Assembly: GCA_007922225.1 (NCBI GenBank)
Contig: ML679956.1
Coordinates: 12,807,049-12,871,048 of the forward strand
Reading direction: 5' to 3'
Length of the DNA stretch: 64,000 nt
From: Emydura subglobosa
Taxonomy: Eukaryota; Chordata; Testudines; Chelidae
Positions 23,127-34,306 of this stretch are shown in pieces. Positions within the stretch are counted from its first letter, which is position 1; each line of letters begins with the position of its first letter. A program made the translations under genes and the position numbers. The notes under the pieces were generated by a model that was not told the DNA's origin, did not search any database, and saw only the letters and a list, made by a program, of their open reading frames with translations.

Positions 23127-24863
23127 TTACGTACTACACAAGAGCACATCTGCAAAAGGTCCAAGGAGATTTTTGTTGAAGATGCAGCGGATCCACACCA
23201 GATATATCGTGAATGGCTTAATGTTTTCTGAAAAGGTGTGATTCTGGTGTGACAAAATATAAGGCATGTAAGTGTTTTCACCTTGCTCCTGTATCCACAC
23301 TTCATATTTCACCTCCCTGACCTTCAGATACTTAAGATTCCAGGGGATCTGCCAAGATACAGAGAGCTTCGCTTCGCTAGTACCTTGGACAGAGGCTTGA
23401 CATTTAGCATCCCTGACTTTACCAGGGTACAGACCGCTAGTCCACTTCTGCTTCTTGGGTCCAGGCTTTGACTTCACAGTTTGCCTGATCACTTGGATAA
23501 GAGAAGGGATGTCTACTTTTGTATCCTGGTAGACCCGGAAAAGCCATTCTGGGTTCCGACAGCAGAGATGCCGTGGAACCTCTTTGCTCTTTATTATGCG
23601 TTCCTGCTCTGCCTTGTCTAAGTGAGCAATTCCTCCCTGGTCCCATGGCCTGTCAGGATAGGTTACAGTGTTTTCGCTATCAGTGTTCTGCCAGGAAATG
23701 TACTGGAGATCCATGCCAGGGAGCGTTGCCAGTGTTTTGTAAGGGGTGTAGTGTTCAGGGTTTATCGCATAAGGAAAGAGCTCCACGACAGTGGTTCCTC
23801 TTGGCAGGAAGAGAGACATCACTAACTGGGCTCCGTGCATGCTGACCAGCATGGATGCGTTGCTGATCAGACGTACAATATGAGAAAATGAATGGTCCTC
23901 TATGGAGACGGTAATGGTTTTCATCTGAAACTCCTGGGCAAGTGCCAGGATTAGTTCTGCCTCATTTAGGATTAATCTGTTGATTGTTCGACTGAATACT
24001 ACAATATACTCCTCACTGGAGCTTTCTTCCAAGCTGACATTCAGCTTCTCCATCATGAACTTGGTAAACTGTCTGATTTCATTGCCGGAAACCAAGATGT
24101 TTGCCTTTGGTCCTTGTGGCTGAACAAATCCATATTGGTACCATGTGGTGATTTTGGACAGCCCCACATAAGATTTGGTAAAACAAAGGAGCCTGCCCAG
24201 GGTTTTAAGCTGCTCTCTCAGAAGTGGCTGCTTGTTACTCAGTAACTTGTAGAGATCGAAGTGCAGGCCTTCACTCCACCCCTCCATGAAAAAGAGTCGT
24301 GACTCCAGATCCAAGTCTGGGAACTGCTGCATGGTGTAGAAGATGGGGAGGAGGTCATCGTGGAAGACATGCATCAAGTTGTCCGGGTTGAATCGGTTGG
24401 TGATGAGCGCCACATCAGGCACGAAGACCGGCTTTGGCATGAATTTCAACGCAGCAGCTGGTAGTTCCACAAAGTTAAAATACTGGGTGTTGTGGTCCTC
24501 CACCGAGGATAGATCAAGCAAGGCAGGCTGGAATCTCCTGGAGCCCAGGTTGGGAAGCATGACCGAAGCGTTGCTGTGAAAGAAGACAAACTCCTCTGCC
24601 TCAGTGGCATAACAGAGGGACTCAAAGCGGCAGATGCGATCGGTGTGCATCCTGCCAGTGCACACCATCCTGGTACCGTCCTCCACCAGGGCCTGAAGAG
24701 CTGCATGGTAGTCAATCTGGACCTGAGAGAGTTCCTGAGACTGGCGAGTGAGGACCAGCTCTTCTTCAATCACAAAGACGTGCTCTCGCAGTTTGATGTA
24801 TTTCCACAGCACAGCTGCAAGGACAGACACTAGTAGGGCATTAAACACCGCTGCTATGTTCAT
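23127..24863 (-). CDS. POMGNT2: Protein O-linked-mannose beta-1,4-GlcNAc-transferase 2
   Basis: POMGNT2 is an ER type II membrane glycosyltransferase of family GT61. It transfers GlcNAc from UDP-GlcNAc in beta-1,4 linkage to O-mannose on alpha-dystroglycan, the first committed step to core M3 and the laminin-binding matriglycan. The 578 residues compare with about 580 in mammals. Residues 4-22 are the membrane anchor ([16 protein letters not shown]). The GT61/DUF563 catalytic region spans roughly 100-390. It includes [18 protein letters not shown] (156-173) and SMHGAQL (341-347), both typical of the family. R157 corresponds to a human dystroglycanopathy position. A fibronectin type III domain fills about 485-578. 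N-glycosylation sequons are at N98, N275, N335 and N541. The start is the Met of [11 protein letters not shown]. The frame stays open 14 codons upstream, but that part looks like a splice acceptor and lacks family similarity. The gene is intact, with no stop or frameshift; the stop is TAA at 23127-23129. Confidence 0.97.
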   Translation of the reverse strand: MNIAAVFNALLVSVLAAVLWKYIKLREHVFVIEEELVLTRQSQELSQVQIDYHAALQALVEDGTRMVCTGRMHTDRICRFESLCYATEAEEFVFFHSNASVMLPNLGSRRFQPALLDLSSVEDHNTQYFNFVELPAAALKFMPKPVFVPDVALITNRFNPDNLMHVFHDDLLPIFYTMQQFPDLDLESRLFFMEGWSEGLHFDLYKLLSNKQPLLREQLKTLGRLLCFTKSYVGLSKITTWYQYGFVQPQGPKANILVSGNEIRQFTKFMMEKLNVSLEESSSEEYIVVFSRTINRLILNEAELILALAQEFQMKTITVSIEDHSFSHIVRLISNASMLVSMHGAQLVMSLFLPRGTTVVELFPYAINPEHYTPYKTLATLPGMDLQYISWQNTDSENTVTYPDRPWDQGGIAHLDKAEQERIIKSKEVPRHLCCRNPEWLFRVYQDTKVDIPSLIQVIRQTVKSKPGPKKQKWTSGLYPGKVRDAKCQASVQGTSEAKLSVSWQIPWNLKYLKVREVKYEVWIQEQGENTYMPYILSHQNHTFSENIKPFTIYLVWIRCIFNKNLLGPFADVLLCST

Positions 24864-24900
24864 TCTGTAGCTAGATCCTACCAAGACGACAGGTGGGGAA
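24864..24900 (-). other. Candidate splice acceptor 5' of the POMGNT2 coding exon
   Basis: On the minus strand a pyrimidine-rich stretch leads to CTTGGTAG/G, with the AG at 24879-24878. This would leave 14 bases of 5' UTR before the ATG. A second AG (CTACAG/A) lies at 24866-24865. A single coding exon preceded by a non-coding exon is the known mammalian layout. Which AG is used is inference. Confidence 0.5.
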
Positions 24901-25324
24901 CACAATGGAAAGAGATGGCATCGTTAATCCTCTTTGACATGGTGAAAGCAAAACCCTGGGGAAAACAAAACAAGAAAGAAGCCATTGGAATCTCATTTTT
25001 ACATCCCTGCTATAAATCATGTTTTATTAAGTATTCAAAAAAGTTTTGCTTTCTCAGTCTTTTCTTTTCTTTTTCAGGAAATGAGAGAGAGGTGAAGGAT
25101 AAGATACTATCCAAAACTGAACACAGAGGGGTGAAAAAACACATTGGGTGAAGCTACAAAAAGCAGCTTCCCTTCTATTTGTAGTTTCTGCTTTTTAAAT
25201 AAAAGTAATGTCCAGATGAATTTTGTGCAAATGCATGAGACAATTTAAGCAGTTATTTTCACCAGGAATGCGCTTCAAGCCTAACTTTCTCAAACTACAT
25301 AGAGCAGCTCAGTAGAGAGGACAA
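24901..25324. other. Presumed POMGNT2 5' intron, nothing else seen
   Basis: If the acceptor above is right, this and DNA to its right are the intron after the non-coding first exon. No CpG island or first exon could be recognised up to 47 kb. Confidence 0.35.
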
Positions 25325-25445
25325 ATGGCCCAGTGCTTAGGATAACAGCCTGGGGTTTGGGAGTCCTGGGTTCAATTCGTGGCTTTGCCATAGCCTTCCT
25401 GTGTGATCTTGGGCAAGTCACTTTGGCCCAGATTTTTAACAGGTA
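25325..25445 (+). repeat. MIR-like tRNA-derived SINE
   Basis: A tRNA-like head (box A-like 'agtgcttaggataacagcctgg', box B-like 'gggttcaattcg') is followed by the MIR core 'tgtgatcttgggcaagtcac'. It is not a functional tRNA. Confidence 0.8.
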
Positions 25446-25617
25446 TTTAGGTGTAGGGGGCTGATTTCACAGCAAACTCCACAACTGCACTGAGAAGCAA
25501 CTCCAGCAGTGCTTCTCATGGCTTGAGCACCACAGGTCTGGGCAGAGGATGAAGCTGACCTCCCTCTACAGCATGCTCACATGAGGCTATCTAGCCAGAT
25601 ATTCGTGTTGCCTCAAA

Positions 25618-25680
25618 CAGTCACAGGACTGGAAGGGACCTCGAGAGGTCATCTAGTCCAGTCCCCTGCCCTTATTATAA
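25618..25680 (+). mobile_element. CR1 LINE 3' fragment
   Basis: 'ctggaagggacctcgagagg' followed by 'tcatctagtccagtcccctg' is the highly characteristic CR1 3' segment. It is a short fragment. Confidence 0.75.
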
Positions 25681-28600
25681 CTTGTAACATCATTATCTGT
25701 AAACCCTCCTACATGACTGCTACTGCATGGTCATGAACAGGGTGGAAAGGAAGGTGCAATAACAGCGGATGATGCAAGGATCATGCTGACACTGAAAGAG
25801 AGGGGCTAGCAGAGTGGACATGCAGAAGCAAAGAACTCCTGGAGAGTCACACAGCTCTTGGATCCATTGGTTAACAATGGAGTGGGCCAACTTCATCCGG
25901 ACAAATAAGCAGAAAACAGAATAAGTGTGCCCCATTGTGCCAGGCCACCAACACAGAGCAGTCATAAACAGTAATGTACCCAATCAGACGTCAATTGCCA
26001 GGAGAGTCTCCAGCAACATAAAGGAGTGGATCCCACTCTGTTCCCTTCCTAGTTTCTGGCATAGGAGTTGTGGCCAGGGCTTGAGGCCACTGACAGTCAG
26101 CGTAATTAGGTGCATCCTTGAGGCTGGCTCTACCTCATGGCAGGGTGACAGTGGCCCAGTGCACAGTCAGCCCAGGACCAAGGATGGGGCTCCACACTTC
26201 CAAATTACATTGTGTTTCTTGGCTGAAGCCCAGGATCGATGGGTATGAGCTGTCTATTCCATACATAGGAAATATCTGCATAGGGGAGAGTTTGGCTCTT
26301 TGTTTGAGAGGTCAGAGCTATATTAAAATGAACACACCCTTATCCAGCAAGGGTGCAGCTGACTTGCACCAATACAGCCAACTTTTGACAAGTCTAAAAG
26401 AAACATTCCAGGGAGTTTTTGTTTGGGTTTTTTTTTAAGGGTGACATTTTCAAAGGCATTCAGTACTGGAGTAGCTGTGAAATTGGAGCACTTTTGAAAA
26501 TCTGACCCTAGATTCATCTCTATGTGGTGGTGCAGGGACTCAGTGTTCCCTTCTTGCAATGGCAGAGGACTCGGCAATTTCCATTTAAGAGGGCACTATC
26601 CTTCTTTCATTTAGGTTTGTTATTGGTTTACGTTTGAACATCAATTACATTATTCTTTAGGAGTTCAATTTATGCACCAATTCATCTGCAGCATTCCTGA
26701 GCTCCGATCTGCAGTATGTGTCAAATTCACTGTTAATCAGACTGTAAATAATTGTAGCCAAGACCCAAGGGGAATTATTGGAAGGGAAGTTTCTGATTGG
26801 TTTATGTCTGATCAAACCATTTCTAATTTTATTCGTAGGGAGTAGTTTAAACTCATACACTCTTAAGTATGTCCAATGAATTAGTATTTATTATGTATTA
26901 GCCTTCTAAACCAGATGTACATTGGCTCTGTTATTTCTATATTGCTGAACTGTGGAAAGAACTGCATGGCAGGTTGACAACATACTCAGAATACTATAAT
27001 AGGCAGACTTTATATATATATGTTTACACACGTGCACACACAGGCAGACACAAGCCCATGCACTTCCCAGAGAGGAATTTGGAAGTTTTAGGTAGTCTAA
27101 ATTCATGCCGTAGAATTGTATGCTGGTTGCATTTCATTATTAAGGAGACAGATTCCAGAGGTGATCTTTGGGAATCAGAACAGCAGTTTCAGTTTGGGAT
27201 CAGTCTTTGATGGGAACAGAAATGAAGTCCAGCTCCTCTGGCAAATAAACTGAATGAGTATCTAGCTCAGAAAGTCCTAGACAACAAAAGGCAAATAAAA
27301 GGTACATGTTTGATTTCATGAGCTACGGATAGTGACACCTTTGAAACTCTAAACCAAGGCCTTGTTTATGCTTAGAACAGCCCAGACTCCACTATTAATA
27401 ACCATCAACTGCACTAGTGCTCACCTGTAAGTGTAGAAAAGGCTACAATGTTCTCGGGGGAGGGAATAATCCAAGGGTTAAGATCTGACACTTGCAGGAC
27501 AATCAAAATTGATTTTGTTGATCCTACATTTCTACTTCAGTGCTGGGTATTTTAATTGTTTCCAAAGCATGTTTCACTTTTCTTTTTTCTACTGTGCTAT
27601 TCTTTTAAATAATCTAACAAAAGTACTAGACTCTGTAAATACAGCTAAAAAGACAGGTTAACTCCACTACATGGTGGAAATTGTTTTAAGTAGCAATATC
27701 AATCCAACAAAGAAGAGGACAGAGTCCAAGTGACCACCTTCAAAGCATGCTACTCAGTATATAAAAAGGAAGATGTGGGAGAAAGCCTTTAGCTCTAAAG
27801 AATTTTAAATGCTTAAAATAAGGGTCAATCTGAGGGCAGCACAAAACTTATCGTCTGTTTTTCAAAAGCACTGCATGTCCAAAACTCCTCCTGAAGTCAA
27901 CAGGAGCTGCAAGATCTCACCACCTCTGAAAAACAAATCAGGCCTTTAACTTATTTTACTCTAACATGAAAAAAATTTCAAAGAGTCATCAGAGGTATCA
28001 ATCTTCAAACACTCCCAACCTCATCTTGATCTCAACTAGAAACCCAGAGGTTGAAGGCTCTGTTGCTCACTAAAAACCCTTGGAGCTATCCAGTCCTCCT
28101 TAGAAAAAGTCAATTCTAATATTTTACTTCTGACTGATTTTTCTCTTTCTTTACCCTACCTGCCCCAAGGGACAGCATAAGAACTACTTTAGATTGGTTT
28201 CTAACTTCATTTCTGCAAAGTGGCCCTGATGGATGTCTTTTACAAATACACAGGTTAATATCTGTCATTTTACACATTGTTGCATTAGTGCCTGTACAAA
28301 CTACTATAGTGAATAACTCAGCTTTTTAACATCCTCTCTAAACTGATTTCCTTCCCCATCCTCTCCTCCCTACAGCAGATCTTTCAGGCCTCTGCACTTA
28401 GTTGAGGCAAGTGTGTTTTCTTTTCACATCCATCCCTGAAACTCGGATGGCTAAAGCCAGCATTGCTGAAGGAATCCATCATCATACTTGTTCCCAGTTG
28501 CCTAGAGTTGCACAAATCCTGGTTCATGTTGTTTGGCTGAAGGCTGCTTTTGCTGGAGGTGAACAAAGAAAATTGGGCAGGAGCAGGATTTAAGGAGGAA

Positions 28601-29087
28601 AGAGAAAAGTCACTGGGCACAATTGAATTGTGGATTCTGCAATTTTAGGATTTTTCTGGAATGTTTGCTCATTTTCTGCAATACTGCAGCTTTCACGTTC
28701 TTTTCTCTTACATCTTACACAGCACTAGAGGAGATACTGGTGGACAGCCCTAATGACTCAAGTCCTTTGCTCATTCACAGAAAGGTATAGTGCAAACAGT
28801 GGTAGTGCAGTGGTACTGCTTCACACTGTTTCACTTACGTGCCTCTTATGTTTCACTTTTGTGCCTCTCTACCTAACAAGGATGGTCCAGATCCAGGAAG
28901 AAAGAGGACCAACCAGCCAGTCAGTCTCCAAATCCACTGGATCCTCAGCCTCTCAGCTGAGATGGATAACAAGGGTGCCAGTTGCCATGGGGGCTTTCTG
29001 ATGTTGATATCTGCCCACGAGAAGTAGATAACTTTGTAAGTGATAAAAGCATCCATGTAAGATACGGCCTTCACAATGGAAATACTG
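25681..29087. other. Non-coding DNA with two palindromic repeats
   Basis: No gene was seen. Family 3 palindromes lie at 26441-26508 ('cattttcaaaggcattcagt' with 'gagcacttttgaaaatctga') and 27858-27944 ('ttttcaaaagcactgcatg' with a 'tcctgaagtcaacaggagc' core). The rest is unassigned. Confidence 0.5.
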
Positions 29088-29217
29088 TAGTTACTTAACC
29101 TCTCTGCCTCCATTTCTCTTCCTGCAACATGAGGGTAATTCTGCATCTCTCCATCACAGGCATGTTGAGAGAATACTTTAATATCTGCAAAGCACTTTGA
29201 ATGTGAAAAGTGCTATA
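29088..29217 (+). repeat. MIR-like SINE
   Basis: 'acttaacctctctgcctcca' and the CORE-like 'tttctcttcctgcaacatgagggtaat' are followed by the tail 'aaagcactttgaatgtgaaaagtgctat'. Confidence 0.7.
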
Positions 29218-29317
29218 GAGGCAGGCCAGAGAGATTACCGCATTCCATAAAACAAAGTCAGGTTCTTCAAACACCACTCATCCCCTCAGTTCTTCAAACA
29301 GCTCTTCAATCTCTGGG
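29162..29317 (-). repeat. Left member of a 160-bp inverted duplication
   Basis: On the minus strand this matches 30553-30712 at about 85% by eye. The match includes the exact run 'agagctgtttgaagaactga' and 'aaagtgctttgcagatatta'. It contains part of the MIR above plus about 100 bases of flank. Confidence 0.85.
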
Positions 29318-29789
29318 GGTAAGTTGGAGTATAGTGGTCCAGAACTGCTTCCCGCCTAGCCCCTGTGACATCTTTCAGTGCTACGCCCTCACTCCATATA
29401 AACATGCGTCCTGGTCACCAAGGATGCTGCAAAGATTGACCGATGTTTATACAATGCTTTGAAATGTTAGAGAAGCATCATTCAGCAACAATGGAAGAAA
29501 TGACAGCACATCGACCAGAGCCTAGCCAGAAGGAACACTCAAAAGCAGCACACAGCCTTCTTGCTGCCAAGCTGGTAAAGGGTAATGGAACCCCAAGGGA
29601 GGCTCCTTTGACGATTCCTGACATAGACAGGTTGTTGGGGAGCAGTGGGAGAGAAAGAGAATCACAAGCAGGAGACTCCCCTAGCAGGAATCTTGATGAT
29701 CGCTGATGGCAGCTGACAACTGGCAGTGTGACGGCTGAGAGGGGGAGGTCTGGGTGCAAAGGAAGTGAAAGGAGAGACCTTTACTTACA

Positions 29790-29792
29790 CAC

Positions 29793-29824
<32 letters not shown>
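29790..29824. repeat. (AC)n microsatellite
   Basis: An almost uninterrupted AC dinucleotide run. Confidence 0.97.
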
Positions 29825-29827
<3 letters not shown>

Positions 29828-30443
29828 TTGAGGTATGTGTGGAGCTGAGAGATACAGCAGACTCAGCACCAAGAGAATTAGAAAGTTGGAGGCCTCTCTA
29901 GTTTCTGGTAAGAAACTGGGGGGGGAGGGAGGATGGCAGGGAGGGTTGAAGAAGAGGAGAAGAGACTGGAAAAAGAAGAGTACAGATTTGAGGAAGGACC
30001 AGCTTGTTTTGGTTACATTAATTTTAATTAAAATTGCCAAATAAGAAGCACCCAAGGGAAGGCGGGCTGCCAGCAGCCTCATCTTCCCATCCTCCAGGAA
30101 GCAGGCTAACTAATGGTCAGGTAACAAAGCTTCAGGGCTTCCTATCCTCAAAAAGGCTCAGTTCAACTACCATTTTTAGTTGATATTTATTATTGATAAG
30201 CAAGCAAACCTTTCAGAAGCTCATCTCTCTGCTCAGACAGAGCATGTTTCACAGACATAGAGGCTCTGTCTACACTGCAATTGAACACCCACAGCTGGCC
30301 AGTGTCAGATGACTTGGGATCGCAGAGCTCAGGCTACACGGCTGTTTAATTGTGGTGTAGACATTCAGGTTCAAGCTGGAGTCCGGGCTCTGGTACCCTC
30401 CCCCCGCACAGGGTTCCAGAGCCCGGGCTCTAGCCCAAGACCT

Positions 30444-31013
30444 AGGGTGACCATATGTCCCCTTTTGACTGGGACAGTCCCTTTTTTAAGCCTGTCCTGG
30501 AATTCCCAACATTTGTCCTGTTTGCTCTTGCCGGTTTACCCCTCCCACCCCCCCAAAATTAAAGAGCTGTTTGAAGAACTGAGGGGATGAGTGGTGTTTG
30601 TAGAATTTGACTTTGTTTTAAGGAATTAAGTAATCTGTCTAGCCTGTCTATATGCACTTTTCATGTTCAAAGTGCTTTGCAGATATTAAACTATCCTCCC
30701 AACATGCCTGAATGCCCAGTTTTGCCAAAAAAGTGGGGCACGGAGGAACATTCAGGGGGCAAGCACCAATGCTAGCCCTGCACAGCAGGGCCCAGGTGAG
30801 CAGTGACACCAGGCGGCCTGGGCCAGCCCCACAAGTGGCAGTGGGGGGGGTGGGGCGCCAAGCGCTCGGGGGAGGAACTTAGGTCAGTCCCATGTGGTGG
30901 GGGGCGGGGGCGTGGCACTTGGTTGAGGAGTTTGGGCCAGTGCCATGTGGTAGGGAGTTCAGGCCAGCCCCGTGCAATGTCCCATTTTCCCTTTGGGATA
31001 TACGGTCACCCTA
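30444..31013. mobile_element. hAT-like MITE nested in the palindromic MITE
   Basis: The terminal inverted repeats are 'agggtgaccatatgtccc' (left) and 'gatatacggtcaccct' (right, inverted). The interior holds the 30553-30712 inverted duplicate and a GC-rich right half. No transposase frame is present. Similar 'agggtgaccagatgtccc' elements are common in turtles (general knowledge). Confidence 0.78.
30553..30712 (+). repeat. Right member of the 160-bp inverted duplication
   Basis: This is the inverted counterpart of 29162-29317, lying wholly inside the nested MITE. Confidence 0.85.
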
Positions 31014-31110
31014 CCGAGCCCAAATGTCTACACCAATTAAACAGTTCCGTAGCCCGAGTCACCTGATGCAGGCCAGCTGCAGGTGTTTCATTGCAATGTA
31101 GACATATCCA

Positions 31111-32390
31111 GAGTGTCTTGCAGGATTTTCATTACCATTATGTAAGATTTGATACGGTAACTAAGTTTCTCACTGTTAATTGGTGCTTATTTCAGAATGT
31201 CGTATATTCATGTTCAAAGCCTGCCTGCTTACAGTAGGTGCTGGCTTGTTCAGGAACACTTTGATGTCTGCTTCAATAAGAGAGGTAGTTGAAACTAGTT
31301 ATTAAGGGATATCCCTCTTGTAAAAATTCACATTTTTTTTAAAAGATCAGATTATTACAACTGAAAGAATTTTAGATATCAGTTTTTTTCTGTCATATTT
31401 TTATTATTTCTTGCATTTCACTCAGCTTGGACAATAAAAAGAAATAGACTCATCAGCGTCACCATAGTTTACAAGTCAGTCACTGATCAGTTTCACACTC
31501 TGCTTCTCAGACATTAACAGCATGCTCCGATGTTTGAATTGCAAACAATGGAGAGAAACATGTCTGCCTCTTTGCACCAGATTCTCTAGTTATTTAGATG
31601 CTTAATTCCCATTGCAATCGGGGCCTTTTTTCCCAGCTCCCTAGCCTCCTTTTCCCATGACTGTAGCAGGCCCCCAGGAGAGAAGAAAAGTCTTCACCTT
31701 TGCCTATTAGCAGAGATGGACTAGTAGCAGGATGCACTACCAGTAGCTATTCAGCTTCTTATGCCATGCACATCACGGTGGCATCTGAGACACCTCTCCC
31801 CAAACTTTTGACATCATCCTCAGACAGGATCAATTTTGGGAAAGTCAAGGGAAGAGTCAGGAAGTTCTGCTAAGGGGTGTGGAACAGACAGAGGCAAAAG
31901 AAGGAGACAGAAGATTTTTCTCAGGACCTCATGTGCAGATGGGGTAGAGGAAAGAGAGAAAAAAAGTCTGACGAAGATCAGGCTGGTAGGAAAGGAATGA
32001 TGGATCCATTTCTAGTCAGGCCAAAGAGAATGATCTGGGCTTATTTAAAAGTTGATATTTTAAAATTGTGATCAACTACCCCCACACTCTGGAGAGACGT
32101 GTGAAATATAGTGAGAAGAGACTCTAGGTTTGCAGCAGACGATGGTGATTTAAAAAAAAAATTTCACTTGAAAAGTTTGGGAAACAAACATCTACCTTGT
32201 GATTCAGCTTTGTAAACACTCATGTTAGATTGTTTCTGCAATATCTGACTCTTACTTTTCTTGGAGGGTTTTATTTAGTCGAATAAGAAGGGATTAGGAA
32301 TCGGGTTTACGGCTAGATTCTCTTATAAGCCTTCCACATGAACATTCCTCATGGAGACACAGAGTAGGAATTCTGCATGCAGGGGGCTGG
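31111..32390. other. Non-coding DNA, nothing recognised
   Basis: No gene or clear repeat was seen. Confidence 0.5.
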
Positions 32391-32516
32391 CAGGATCATG
32401 ACCCTTAAGACAGACTCCTGTAAAGGGACCAACCTGCACACAGTCCCATTACAGCTAATGGGATACCACATGGAAATAAGGTTTCATATGGGTCCCTTTG
32501 CAGGATCAGGGCCTTA
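32391..32516. repeat. Palindromic repeat, family 1
   Basis: 'aggatcatgaccctt' at one end, 'cccattacagctaatggga' core and 'cctttgcaggatcagggcc' at the other end. Confidence 0.7.
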
Positions 32517-32867
32517 GTCGATAGGCCTACTCACATCAGATAAGTTAATCATATGCATATCTGTTTGCAGATGGGTCTCAATGCTTTGCTGTACGTAAAA
32601 GGTCAGTAACCACTAGTCTGCATACTGACGGGGAGATCTGTGTCCAGCTCTTTAAATTCAACAGAAGGGAAAGGTAGCACTGAGACTTCCAAGCCAGAGC
32701 TGGGCCCAAGAACAGTTTGCTTTCAGTTGGGTTACTCAAGCACATGGAACAAAGCAAGAGCACAAGAGACTAAAATCAGGGCCGTTGTATACATATACAC
32801 CACCCTATCCTTAGCACCAGACAAGAGGGGAAGACTTTCTCCCCTTGGCCTGCCAGAAATGTATGGC

Positions 32868-33000
32868 AGGAAGGCAGTTTGGCCCAGTGACAAGGCCCAG
32901 GACTGGGCATCAGGAGCTCCAGTTATGCAAGTGTTAACTGTGGGAATAGTGATACCTACCCACTGCTTCAGATGAAACACTAGGTAACTACTAAAGTTTT
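32868..33000 (+). repeat. MIR-like SINE
   Basis: The tRNA-like head 'agtttggcccagtgacaagg' is followed by 'aactgtgggaatagtgatac' and 'ctaccca', matching MIR order. It is diverged. Confidence 0.55.
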
Positions 33001-33555
33001 ATTATCCTCTTCAACACAAACTCAGCTTCTACAGCTTAATAGAAAATTAAATTGCCCTCTCACAGGTTGTCAGCTACATTGGTTCAAAATTACTAATGTA
33101 ATTGACAGTGGTTTTTTTTTTATTTTAGTCTAGGAAGGAAGTTAAAGGGAAAACCTCAAAATGAACATGTCAACAAAAAACAAGCAGAACCCCATCCAAA
33201 AAAACCCACTGTTGCAGGATGTACAGATAACAAGATAATTTCTATGAGAAACTGACTAGGGGGAAATGATATTTACCAGTAGGGAATGAAGTTTCTAAGG
33301 GTTATTTATTCTAGGATATGAGTAAAGGCAAGTTACTGTTTGCACCTAAGGGTCTTCAATAGCTGTCATCACTGTGCTATCTAAGTACTTCCCAGGTATA
33401 TTCAATCTGCATAGCAAAGTCCCTAGTGGAGTTCATAAATTGTCTAATCTCTCTCCTCTCTCTGGTAGAAGAGTTTCTGTTTGGGATGACATTACACACA
33501 CCACCCATGTAAATTCCTGCTTCCTTTATGGCCACACAGGAAATATCTGGAAGGG
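33001..33555. other. Non-coding DNA, nothing recognised
   Basis: AT-rich, with no supported gene. Confidence 0.5.
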
Positions 33556-33705
33556 CTGGTGAGTACACAGGACAGATTCAAGAGTTCTGTGTTTTATTCC
33601 TAGCCCTGCCAGTGACTTCCTGTGTGACAACGCACAAATCAGAACCTCTCGGTGCCTCAGTTTCATCATCTTATGCATTGTACATAATTGATTATAATGA
33701 AATTT
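33556..33705 (+). repeat. MIR-like SINE
   Basis: 'gttctgtgttttattcctag' (box B region), 'cagtgacttcctgtgtgaca' and 'cggtgcctcagtttcatcat' follow the MIR head-core-tail order. Confidence 0.75.
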
Positions 33706-34242
33706 AAATAAGTAATGTTCATAAACCAGTGAGTCAACCAATGAAAGTGCTGTATATTAAGTAATTTACATATTTTGTAACTATATTTCTTTCTAAAAAG
33801 CAGGAAACTACAGATATGATTTTTAAAAAGGAAAAAGCAGCTTTATAAAATAACTACAAATCATGAAGGGACTAAGCCATGGGATTAAAGTAGCAAATAC
33901 TATTTATCAAGTCTTCCTCAAAAGAGAAATTTATAAAGCATAACACCTGAAATTTCAATTCTCAAATGGGATTTTAAAAACAATAGGGTTGTATCAGAAA
34001 AATTAAAGTATATTATACAAAATGTTTAAAATATTGTATAAAAGCCTCAGTATCTACTGACATAATCAAAACAGATTTATCTTTATTCTAAGGCTTCACC
34101 GAAATCAAAAACCTTGCTCTATAGGAGATGGCAAACAAGAAGGCAGGTTTCTCCATATAACATTTCTGTTTGTTAAATGCTCTCTGTTTCAAACATAGCT
34201 TCACTATGAAAAGGAAAATAAAGTACGCTGTAAGGGGAAAAG

Positions 34243-34306
34243 ATTTTTTCAAAGGCACACCCAGCAGTTAGGTGCCTAGTGCACCTAACTGCCAGTCGTG
34301 CCTTTT
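34243..34306. repeat. Short palindrome next to a G17 run
   Basis: CAGTTAGGTGC (34264-34274) is exactly inverted as GCACCTAACTG (34280-34290). The flanking 'tcaaaggcac' and 'gtgccttttg' extend the arms. It is of the family 3 type. Seventeen consecutive G follow. Confidence 0.8.

Larger units (their letters stand above)
30260..31110. mobile_element. Palindromic MITE interrupted by a second MITE
   Basis: The left arm 'aggctctgtctacactgcaa' pairs with 'attgcaatgtagacatatcc' at the right end. Internal 'ctgtttaattgtggtgtagac' pairs with 'gtctacaccaattaaacag'. The centre is broken by the element at 30444-31013. Near the left breakpoint is a smaller hairpin (30377-30429, arms with CCGGGCTCTGG and CCAGAGCCCGGG). 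Confidence 0.82.

Noticed and set aside
23519..24833. Several plus-strand and alternative minus frames over POMGNT2
   Set aside because: They are shadows of the conserved coding exon.
24863..24905. Upstream in-frame Met giving a 592-residue POMGNT2
   Set aside because: The extra 14 residues do not resemble the conserved N-terminus and overlap a probable splice acceptor. The family begins at M-x-x-x-AVFNALL.
25325..25395. tRNA-like sequence with A and B boxes
   Set aside because: It lacks a foldable cloverleaf and continues into a MIR core, so it is a SINE head.
29681..30082. 133-codon minus frame
   Set aside because: It crosses the AC microsatellite and has no recognisable domain.
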